DNA of 64,000 nucleotides from the NCBI GenBank assembly GCA_033977485.1, contig CM066984.1:112151251-112215250 (forward strand). The letters are read 5' to 3'. Shown here one piece after another: positions 35,037-44,632 of the stretch. The position numbers and the translations under genes were made by a program. The notes beneath the pieces were generated by a model. It saw nothing but the letters and a program-made list of their open reading frames with translations, was not told the DNA's origin and made no database searches. This stretch comes from Hydrangea macrophylla. Taxonomy: Eukaryota > Streptophyta > Magnoliopsida > Cornales > Hydrangeaceae. The first letter of the stretch is position 1. The number at the start of each line of letters is the position of its first letter.

Positions 35037-36544
35037 TGTTGGGTTTGTGCCCTCAAACCATTACTTTATGTATGAGACATTAGCATTATAATATATGGAT
35101 ATCAGCTTTACATTTCATTGTGTATGTTTCTTTCATGAGATGATTGTTTTGTCCTTAAGTATCATAGTAAGCAATTCGTGTGTGTATGAGATACGCACAA
35201 GTGAGATACGAATTACTATTCTTTGATACTTAGAATATGTCACAGTGGATGATGAGACTGGATACCTCATCAGGTCTACACTGTAGCATAATTAACTACC
35301 ATTGGATGGAGTGATTAATCTCAATCACTAGAGTGTAGCTCTTAGTTGATATGCTAGTGCTTATAGTGCATTGACGGACCTGAGCTTTCCTATTGACGCT
35401 TAAGGCTGTCAACAGTCAATAGGAACTCATAACTTGTATAAGGTACGTGTTCTCAATCTTGAGATGATTATGAACACAGACTATGGATATGGCTGCTTTG
35501 ACTTACCAATCAGTGAGGTCTATAGAAGATCAACACCTGGGTATCTTGGGTATGTCATGTCCGTAGGGTTGTGAACATATATTGTCAAGATAGAATCTAC
35601 CCTCTGATTCAGAGTAAGCATTCCCTTGAGAATGTCACCAAGTTGATTACTGAGTACTGCAGTCTTGTTGATAAGAGTTATCAACATGTTTGGTAATCAT
35701 GAGTAGTGAATGGGACTCAAGGAATACAAGAAGTAATCATGATTCAGGTTGACAATAACAGTTATCCGACTACCTGAATATGATTACGAATGCTGACGGT
35801 AGAGGGACATTAGTACACCATACAAGTCTAGTTATCGCTTCGGATATGTTCTTTTGCGTTGGAGTTCAGTTATCGTTTTATAGTGGAATAAACGTTAACT
35901 GACCAGTTAGTTAGTTTGCTGATCAAAGAGTTTGGTCATGGTAATTAACAAACTGGTCTGAGCCAACAATAAAGAGCCTAGGAGGTCCCACTCTTAGCTC
36001 CGCTAGGATGCTTGGAAAGACACTTGAGGAAGCTGTTAAGACAAGTTCGATCGATTGAAGTATGTTCGATCGATTGAAGTCAGCAGGTTCGATCGATCGA
36101 GAATGGTTCGATCGATCGAAGGTTCGATCGAAGGTTCGATCGATCGAAGTCACTTCGATCGATCGAAGTCTAGGTCGGTTCTGGAAATCTATAAATAGGG
36201 CAGCTGCGTTCTGGAAGTAAGTGATCGTCGTTTTTATATGCAGAAGCTGCAGAAACTATCATAGTCTTCCCAAAACCTTCCTATCCTCTCTATTAGGGTT
36301 CCCACCAACCCTAGTCTTTCCGGCAGGCATCCGCAGGAGTCATAAGGGTGAAGATCATCTAGTGGAGGCTTCTAGAAGTTAAAGTTTCAGAATTGGGTTC
36401 AAGACACTAAGGTATAATTCTTGCACCTCCTTGTACGCATCTATGGAATTGATGAGTAGTAGATCCTGGAATACTAAAAGTTTTATAACTTAACCTATTT
36501 CCGCTGCGCGTTTAAACTCTAACTTTAAACCACTTTTTCCTTCA
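35037..36544 (+). repeat. 3' LTR of copia element
   Basis: 1508 bases, TGTTGGG...CCTTCA, preceded by a purine tract (gtgcaagtgggagtt). It carries the same palindrome array and TATA box as the 5' LTR and is followed by the CATGG duplication. Confidence 0.95.
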
Positions 36545-36788
36545 CATGGAGTATACAACAAAAAAGACTTTAGCAATGAACCAGCTGCTAGAAGAATTTA
36601 ATGAGAACAACATTATTATTGATAAACTTTCTGCAAAAAGAGATAATCTTTTAAAGGAACTTGAGCTTGTGGAGACTGAGTTGAGTGCTTTGAAGACTAA
36701 TCAAGAAGATGTTCATGCAAAGCTTCAGGTTTTGAAGACAGGGTTTGAGTCTAAGCCTTTGAAGAAACAAGAATCAATCTCTAGGTAA
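36545..36788 (+). pseudogene. PMD protein, C-terminal coiled-coil part
   Basis: This is the continuation of the PMD frame broken at 17363. With the copia element and one copy of CATGG removed, the codons run on in phase. It encodes about 80 residues rich in Leu, Glu and Lys (NIIIDKLSAKRDNLLKELEL; VETELSALKTNQEDVHAKLQ) with heptad-like spacing, probably a coiled coil for self-association. It ends at TAA 36786-36788. About 170 bases further on, the Tat-type integrase ends in the opposite direction, so the two transcripts would converge. Confidence 0.7.
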
Positions 36789-36949
36789 AAATTCATTCTT
36801 AGTCAGTCAAAACTGTATACTAGGTCTTGGGATAATTTTAGATTATAGGCTCAGTTTATAGGTAAATTGGTATAAAGAATTATACCATAGAATTTTGTAA
36901 TCTTACCAAAGACTGGTCTTTAATTATTTCGAAATATGAATATAAGGTC

Positions 36950-37565
36950 TTATATTTGAATGTCACCTCTCATTCTAGATTTCTTCTTTCCCAAACAGTT
37001 AGATAATATTGTTTGAGAAATCTACCATTGATTTTTCTTACATGTACATAACCACTTAAACTTTTCAAATGGTAAAATCCACCTTTAAAAATTTTGTGGA
37101 TTTGAAATGGACCTTCCCACTTAGGGGATCACTTCCCATACTTTGGATCTTTAGACCCAATATGCAATATTGTTTTCCAAACCAAATTTCCTTCATCAAA
37201 GGTTCTTGGTTGGACTTTTTTTATTATATGCTCTTGCTGTTATTTTCTTTTGTATCAAGATTTTATTAAGAGCCTTGATTCTTTCTTCATCAATGTCTTC
37301 TAATTCAATAGCCATTGATGTTTGATAGCATCCAAGGATAATTGATTCAGCTTCATAATTTGAAGAGAATTAACTTTTATTTCAATTGGTAAAACTACCT
37401 CATGACCAAAAGTTAAAGCATAGGGAGACACCCCTGCACTTGTTCACTTCAAAGTTCTATATGCCCATAATACTTCTGGCAAAATATCATGCCACATCCT
37501 TGGATTATTTTTAATGACTTTAGCCATATTTTCCTTTATGATTTTGTTAGTTGTTTCAGACTGAC
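36950..37565 (-). pseudogene. Tat-type integrase, C-terminal part
   Basis: Read on the minus strand from 37565 this gives ETTNKIIKENMAKVIKN, then PRMWHDILPEVLWAYRTLK and SPYALTFGHEVVLPIEI. Further on, WEGPFQIHKIFKGGFYHL is the C-terminal integrase domain. Several stops are present. It is the continuation of the integrase core at 45983-46307. The Athila-like element split them at CTGAC, and the frame is in phase when that element is removed. Confidence 0.8.
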
Positions 37566-38875
37566 TGATCGGGAGAGAACTAGTCCTAAATTATACGCCT
37601 TAACGAGCATTTGTTAGTACTTTTTATCCTGTTTTTGTGTATTTTTACTTCGTTTTCTATTTTCTGACAGGATTTGGAAGGAATCACCTAAACTAGGCTA
37701 AACAGGATGAAAAAGCACAAAGAAAGAAGCTGAAAAAGCCAAGTCATGCGTGCGAGTCGCGCGCGCGAGCCACGCGCGCGAGGTACCAAATGTCGCGCTC
37801 GCGCGACCCACTCGCGCAATATGTGTAGAAATCAAAGTTGCTTCAGTATACTGAAGACTCCTGTGCAAACGAAACTGTTGAACGACGTCTAGACTGTAAT
37901 TTACATCAGTTTCAGTTCGTTTCGAGTTAGGAAGGCTTCCAAAACTTGTTGTAAATCTATATATACCCTATTTTATTACAATTAAAGGGTTTGACATTAT
38001 TGGCAATTATTATACACACATTCTACAACCATACTTCCAGCCATTGAAGGGAGGGAAGCAAGGAGAAGAAGAAGAAGACCAATGGTTTCCATGGCCTCCT
38101 CCATCAACTACTTGCCATCCATCACTTCCATGGATGGCTAGATCATAGATCTAGGGTTTCAATGAAGCCCTAGACGAGTAATAGGGTTTTATTTATGTTT
38201 TTATTTTAGTTTTATTATGTATGGATGACAGTCACATGTTCAGAGGATTTTTATAAATAAATCGTACTTCTATTGATTAAATCATTGCTTTCAGAATTTA
38301 TTCTTGTCTTAGATCTATTTTGACTGTGATGTGCTCAACGATCTATGCTTGCTGTGCTTGTTTAGATTGTTTACATGTGATGGTGCTTTATTGATTTGTG
38401 CTATCAAGTATCCGAATAGTCCATGCCTAGGTTAGACGGATTAGATCACAACCCTAGTTTAGTGTGGGGTAATTCGTGCTAACCGAAGATGGATTTGTTG
38501 GTGCTTGAACCATGAATATCTTCTTGTCGGAGGAATTGGGCTTGTAGCTACAATTCCCAATATTCATCCAACTTAATAGGCTAAAGTAATTCATAAATAT
38601 TCCTATTATGAAGCTAGTGGTGGATTTGCAATCCTAGGTTCCCTTAAACATTATTTAAAACAACTTTAATTGCTTTTCTAGTATAGATTTACTTTTATTG
38701 TTTTTAGTTTAATTATAAATCAAATCAAAATCCGTTTTTCATAATTAACTAAAGTTAGGTTTTAAAATTAAGTCGATGTAGTTGACCAATCCCTGTGGGT
38801 TCGACCTTTGCTTTCACACTACAAATCTTTTGAAAAGTAAAGAATACTTTTTATATCTTGATTCTGACAAGATCA
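37566..38875 (+). repeat. 5' LTR of Athila-like element
   Basis: 1310 bases, TGATCGGGAG...AAGATCA. GC palindromes lie at 37747-37818, a TATA-like TATATATA at 37958-37965, and gaagaagaag in the downstream part. The 3' LTR is 40 bases longer, mainly from an additional GC-palindrome unit. Confidence 0.93.
37747..37818. repeat. GC palindrome array (CGCGCGCGAG / CGCTCGCGCGA) in Athila-like LTR
   Basis: tcgcgcgcgcgagccacgcg and tcgcgctcgcgcgaccc type runs made of overlapping CG palindromes, standing out sharply from the AT-rich LTR. Copies: 3' LTR 44811-44922 (longer), solo LTR 14248-14321, and internal region 42283-42460. Confidence 0.85.
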
Positions 38876-38880
38876 ATTTT

Positions 38881-38898
38881 TGGCGCCGTTGTCGGGGA
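38881..38898 (+). other. Primer-binding site of Athila-like element (tRNA-Asp type)
   Basis: TGGCGCCGTTGTCGGGGA, five bases after the 5' LTR. It agrees with the site known from plant Athila-type elements, with one T where C is usual. Confidence 0.85.
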
Positions 38899-39371
38899 TT
38901 GCAGTACTACCTTTAATTTTATAATCTTAGTTTAGTTAATTTGTAAATATTAGATTAGGTTTTCTTTTCTTATTTTTCGTTTTATTTTGAGTTACTAACT
39001 TTTCTTTTTATTTTGTAGTTTCTCGAGTCATCAAATTCTAACGTTTCCGGGAGGATTAGCTTAGCGCATCAATGGAGCTTACGCGAAAAAATAAAATAAA
39101 ATAAAATAAATTGCTTCTTTTGAAATTCGCTTTAAACCACTGTAAGTCAGGGCGCTGTGACGCACTATTTGCATTAGTTTAGGAGTGATTGTTCACCTGC
39201 ATTAGCTAGGAAACCCGGGGCGCTGGGCTTGACGCGGTCATTGCATTACAGGATAATATTCATGCATCACAGTAGTTGAGTGCTTGTTATCTTAGTTGCG
39301 TGATTGCTATTTGTTTTTTTTTTTTTTTTTGTTGAGTCAGTTTTTGTTTTGAGTTTACCTTCTTTTAGTTT

Positions 39372-42071
39372 ATGTTAGGTACACGTTCAAATAAACCGGA
39401 ATTAAAACCTTTTGACTCTGAACTTGAACGTACGTTAAGACTTAACAAGTCTTCAAACTTAACTTCTAGAACACGGTTTTTAATAGACGACGATTTGACA
39501 CCAAAACCAACGTCTTTATTTGAGTCCGAAATACGTAGTACTCTTACAAGACTAAAGAAACCACGCTTTAATAACATAGAACCTATTAAAATGGCAGACA
39601 TTGGAAATAATAACGATAACAACCAAAATAACAACGGAAATAATTTGAATAATCCTAATATACCACCACCTCCTCCACTTAAAGATTATTTTATTCCGAC
39701 GACTTACATGCCACAAACTTGTATCGACTTACCGGAGGCGACGGCATCTCACTTTGAGATAAAGTCGTCTACCATCTCGCTACTTCCATCATTCCATGGC
39801 CGTCTAAATGAAGACCCTTACCAACACTTAGGGGATTTTCAGGGTATATGCTCTACTTTGAAAATACAAAACTTAAATAATGATGAATTAAAATTGCGGC
39901 TCTTCCCATTCTCCTTAAGAAACAAAGCGAAGTATTGGCTTCAATCACTTGAGCCAAACATAATAAAAACATGGGAAGCCTTACACACCGCATTTTTACA
40001 AAAGTTTTTCCCTATTATGCGTACAAATAAGATAAGAAAAGATATAACTAATTTTGTGATGCAAGATGGGGAGACTCTTTATGACACGTGGGAAAAATTT
40101 AAAGAATTATTACGTTCGTGCCCACACCATCAGGTTCCTAAGTGACAATTGGTTCAAGTCCTCTACGAGGGACTAATTCCCTCAGTCCGTAATACTGTTG
40201 ACGCCGTTTATGCGGGTACCTTCCTACACAAAAGCGCCGATGAGGCCTGAAAATTTTTTGAAACATTAAGCGAGAACTCGATGCATCAGACTGTGTCAGT
40301 ACGTTCTGAGGGATATCTTAATCAACCTAAGAGGAAGGTAAAGTTCGAGTCAAGTCAATCAATTGAAATAAAAGAACTATCTAACAAACTTGACCGACTT
40401 TTAACAATGAACCAAACGACAGCCCCACCCGCTCATGAAATTTGTGCATTATGTTCTGATCCTTCACATTCGATACTTGCATGTCCATCGACGAGTCAAT
40501 TTCCGGAATTCGTGGAGCAACACATTAACTCTATTCGACAATACCCACGAAATAATTATAATTCGACTACTAATAATCCGGATGCACCATGGAGAAACCA
40601 TCCTAACTTCTCGTGGAAAAATAATAATAATAATCCTAATGAGGCGATTAATTTTCCTAATGCATATCGACCTCAGTTTCAACCTAATCAATACCAACAA
40701 CCGCATCCTAATTCGAACCCTCCAAGGGGTAACATTTTTGAGGAAAAGGTGTTGGCATCTCTTAATAAAATTGAAACGCAAGTACAGGCACAAGCACAAA
40801 TAGTGCACTCTCATACACAATCCATTGCGAAGCTTGAATCCCAAATGGGACAACTAGCTACTGTAGTGAGTCGTAGAAACGAGGGGACGTTGCCTAGTCA
40901 AACAATTCAAAACCCTAAGGGACAATATGAGGTTAAGGGGTCGAATGAACAAGTAAACGCCGTATCGACTAGGACGACTATTTGGGAAGAGGAAGTTGTT
41001 GAACTTCCGAATGAGAATGTGAAAGATATGAATACTAACTCGAATAAGATGGGTGAGGACGTGGATAAAAATAAAAAAGATAAAGAACCGGTCCCAACAA
41101 ATTATATTCCGAGAATGCCATATCCACCTAATGTTGAGGAGCCGTCTAATCTTTCAAAGAAAAAGTCGAAAGTTGAAGATATACTCGAGGTATTTAAACA
41201 AGTTAAAATCAATATTCCTTTCCTCGATGCTATTAAACAAATTCCCGCTTATGCTAAATGTTTAAAAGACCTTTGTACACAAAAGCGCAAAATACGTAGT
41301 CATACTCCTAAAAAGGTCTTCCTCATGGAAAAAGTAAGTTCTATTTTTCAACACTCACCTCCAAAGTATAAGGATCCTGGTACGCCAACGATTTCATGTG
41401 TCATAGGTGACACTGTCATTCATCGGGCTCTCCTTAACTTAGGAGCGAGTGTTAACCTTTTACCCTATCACGTCTATAAACAATTAGGATTAGGTGAACT
41501 TAAACCTACGGCTGCTACTATTCAATTAGCGGATCGTTCCGTCAAAGTACCTAGAGGAATCGTCGAAGACGTCCTAGTAAAAGTTGATCAATGTTTCTAT
41601 CCCGTTGATTTTATGGTCCTTGACACCGAACCGGTGCTAGATGCTAGAAAATACACTCCTGTTATTCTTGGTCGTCCATTCTTAGCCACGGCCAACGCAC
41701 GTGTCAACTGCCGGACGGGGGTAATGAAAGTGTCGTTTGGGAACATGAACTTAAAATTAAACGTTTTTAATGCTATGGATCAACCTCCTAAAGACGACGA
41801 TTACCTATGTGAGGCGGAAGGTGAGGTAAGACGGAATATTGAGCCTAGCAAAGCAATAAATGTGAGTAACGACAAAGATATAGCGGATGATGAGTGGATG
41901 AACCCTAATACCTCGGACCCTAATACTGAATCTACTCGGAAGGTAAGAAATCGATTTGAACATACTGACAAATCGTCAATCGAATTAATTCGAAGCGACG
42001 TGATTTCTGCTTACCATCGAGCTCTACCTGATATTCTTAGGGGTACACAGTCTGATTTTCAACCTCCGTAA
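39372..42071 (+). pseudogene. Athila-like Gag and defective aspartic protease
   Basis: One frame of 899 codons from the ATG at 39372 to TAA at 42069-42071, broken by TGA at 40143-40145 and TGA near 40248. Both stand where the family has Trp (after HHQVPK and after SADEA). Gag: SFHGRLNEDPYQHLGDFQGI and AKYWLQSLEPNIIKTWEALH, followed by an Asn-rich stretch and a degenerate Cys/His motif (CALCSDPSHSILACP). Protease region: GDTVIHRALLNLGASVNLLP, then QLADRSVKVPRGIVEDVLVK and TPVILGRPFLATANARVNC. The family has Asp before LGAS; here it is Asn, so the catalytic residue is lost. Nothing resembling RT follows. Confidence 0.88.
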
Positions 42072-42077
42072 GTCTTG

Positions 42078-42135
42078 AGCTAGAACGGTCTAGCTGAAGA
42101 CGTAAAAGTTAGCACTTCTTGGGAGGCAACCCAAG
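42078..42135 (+). other. Two hairpins just downstream of gag-pro
   Basis: Hairpin 1 (42078-42095) has stem AGCTAGA/TCTAGCT with loop ACGG. Hairpin 2 (42118-42135) has stem CTTGGG/CCCAAG with loop AGGCAA. The second (TTGGGAGGCAACCCAA) is a recurrent motif in Athila-type elements at this place. Its role is not known to me. Confidence 0.7.
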
Positions 42136-44618
42136 CTTTATTTCGTTCGTTTTTCTTATTTTTGGTCATTTTTTAGTCTGTTTGAGTCTATTTTGGACAT
42201 TCTGGACAGGTTTGGGGGTTGGAATTAATTTATTTTAATATTATATACATAATTTTAGCTAAAAAATGAAAAACACCCAAATCGCGGGCGCGGCCCGCTC
42301 GCGCGAGTTTGCCCCTTGGTGGTTTTTCCTTGTTTTTTCTTATATGATGCCTCTGCTTCTCCTCGCGCCTGGTGTCGCGGGCGGGAGGGGGTCCCGCTGG
42401 CGCGACTTTCAGAAAAAAAAAAAAAATGGAAATTCGCGCTCGCGACGGCCGCTCGCGCGATTTTCCCTTTTCTTGATATTTGTTTTTCTTTTCTGTGTCC
42501 TTTCCCCATACCTGCTCAGGTAGTTTTTCCATTTCTGTTTTTGTTTCGTAGGTCCTTTTCCATCAGGTTTTTGATTGTTGTCATAATTTTGGTTATGTTT
42601 TATTTTCTTTTATCGTATACTTTATTTTTTTTTTTAGTTTATGTTTATTTTGTTTTCTTTATTTTGTTATATCGTATAGATTAGGTTAATTTCTTTATAT
42701 TTCTTTTAGTTGTTTTTCATCTTTTCTTTGTTTAGTTACTTTTCTCTAGTATTAACAGGTACATTTGAACTTTATAGCCGTATTCCTTTGTGTTCACCTG
42801 TTCTATGCTTGTCAAGATCGAGGTACTATCGTTCCTTTCTTTACGTACTCACCTTTCTTTCATTTTATTGTTTCATTAGGGACAATGAAAGGTTTAGGTT
42901 TGGGGGTATGCACACATGCACATTAGTTTATGCAAAATTTTAAAATTTTTCAATAAGTGTGTTTAAATAAACGATGATTACCGACGTTTTTGCAATCTTA
43001 ATTCGATACTTCTTGTTAGATAACTTGGATTGTTATAGAATGGTAAACAAGGGAAGATGTAGTTAAACATTTGCTGAAGTTATGATGTAACGTTTTAAGT
43101 TATGTATTGTTTGAATCGTAGTTTTATATCATAGATTTGCACATAAACATATGCACTGCACGTAGTCGTTTGAATATATGTTGGTTGTGAACTATAATAT
43201 GATTCGGATTTCTAGATAACACAAGGTGGAGACTAAGCCCGGTGAGCTTTTGAGCCTATCTTTTCTTTTTAGAGGGTTATAAATACATTGTGTTTGTCGA
43301 ATTTCATTGAAATAGCGCATTTACTTGTTGTTTAGTCTTATTATTCTTGTTTTGGTTAATAGTCAAGTTAAAATATTTGTTACCATGCTAACTAATCTTC
43401 CATTGTAAACATTAAAGAATCATATAACTTTAGGACATGATTTTAGGCCCTCTTTGTTTACTGCCGACCGATAAAAGATAAAATTTCCTTAGTTCGCCCT
43501 TTGAGCCATTACAATGCCTCTTTTTCTTTGTTCACCATTATCCTCTTTAAAAGCTCCAACTTGATCAACTTGGAGTATACCACTGGAAGAGTGATCAACT
43601 TTTAGTAGTATTAAGGCGATGTGTTGATTGAGAAGAAGAAAATAAGATGCTATTGGGGTAGTTGCTTGGTATTCGATGAATAATCATTTGAGAAGCAAGA
43701 AAAAAAAAAGGAAAAGAAACAAAATAAAAAGAAGAACGTTGAAAAAAATTGAATGAGAAAAGAGAATGAAAGAAGAGAAAGTTGGTAGAGAAGAAGAATG
43801 AAAGAAATCGAACATGCCTTACAATGCCATTCTGAGATTACCTACCTAATGAATTCCTGTCAATCCTTTTTCATTACCTGAGCCACATTACAACCTTTGA
43901 AAAGTCCTATTTGATCCTAGGAAACATGGTTTGGATATATAAACGATGGGAGAGGGATTAAAACATGGTAATGATTAATTTTTCTTGATTGATTGGCATC
44001 CTATCCATGAGACTATTGTTCTTTCGTATCATGCGTCTTTTTCCAGTCATATGTGAGCATTTCTCGTTTTGAAAATATATTTCTTTGCTCCCATATACTA
44101 GAAAAATTACACCTATTTCTGAGTGTTTCATTTGAGAGTGTAATTAATTGTGAGATTCGTAGTCGAAGCATAGTTGGATGGTTATCCGATTTATATTCCA
44201 AGTTCATGACATGCGCGTATTCATTTGACTACCACATCACACACGTGCAAACTTATGAGGAACTCTATTGATTCTTACAGTGCATACACTTGATTGTTTC
44301 TCATGATATAGGTGAACGTTTGATTCTGTTTCTTCTTGTTCATTATTCTATTTCAAATCATTGTTTTATAATAAGGAGTATTGAATGTTATGTTTTTCTT
44401 TTTAATAAAACTTTTTAAATTTCTAAGTTAATAAAGATGGTTGTGGGTAACTTGTTGACGAGAACCCTCACGAGACTTCACTCGTCCGACTAGGGACACC
44501 TAGAGGTTTAAAAGGCTTGTTGCATACGCTAAATGCAGTCGTGATCCATCCGAAAATGGAGTAGTATTTTATTAGTAGTTAGTTTTTATTTTAGTTTTGC
44601 TCGAGGACTAGCAAAATG
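42136..44618 (+). other. Non-coding internal region of Athila-like element
   Basis: About 2.5 kb without a protein domain. It contains three GC-palindrome pairs (42283-42460), T-rich DNA, a PPT-like ggtttaggtttgggggtatg (42891-42910) and an A/G-rich stretch (43680-43810). The open frames seen in the GC-palindrome part are Arg/Ala-rich by composition and are not genes. Confidence 0.65.
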
Positions 44619-44632
44619 TAGGTTTGGGGGTG
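44619..44632 (+). other. Polypurine tract of Athila-like element
   Basis: TAGGTTTGGGGGTG directly before the 3' LTR, preceded by gctcgaggactagcaaaat. This is the expected plus-strand primer site. Confidence 0.8.

Larger units (their letters stand above)
17364..36544 (+). mobile_element. Full-length Ty1/copia retrotransposon (interrupted by a gypsy element)
   Basis: Two 1508-base LTRs (17364-18871 and 35037-36544) start TGTTGGGTTTG and end CCTTCA. They are flanked by the duplication CATGG (17359-17363 and 36545-36549). The inside holds a tRNA-iMet-type primer-binding site, a 1.7 kb leader, gag, and protease-integrase-RT-RNase H in the copia order. The gag-pol frame has no internal stop on either side of the gypsy insertion and is in phase across it, so it was one frame of about 1330 codons before that insertion. 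By eye the LTRs differ at about 10 positions, indicating a recent insertion. Confidence 0.95.

Noticed and set aside
42230..42532. Arg/Ala-rich frames on both strands
   Set aside because: Composition effect of the GC palindromes in the Athila-like element.
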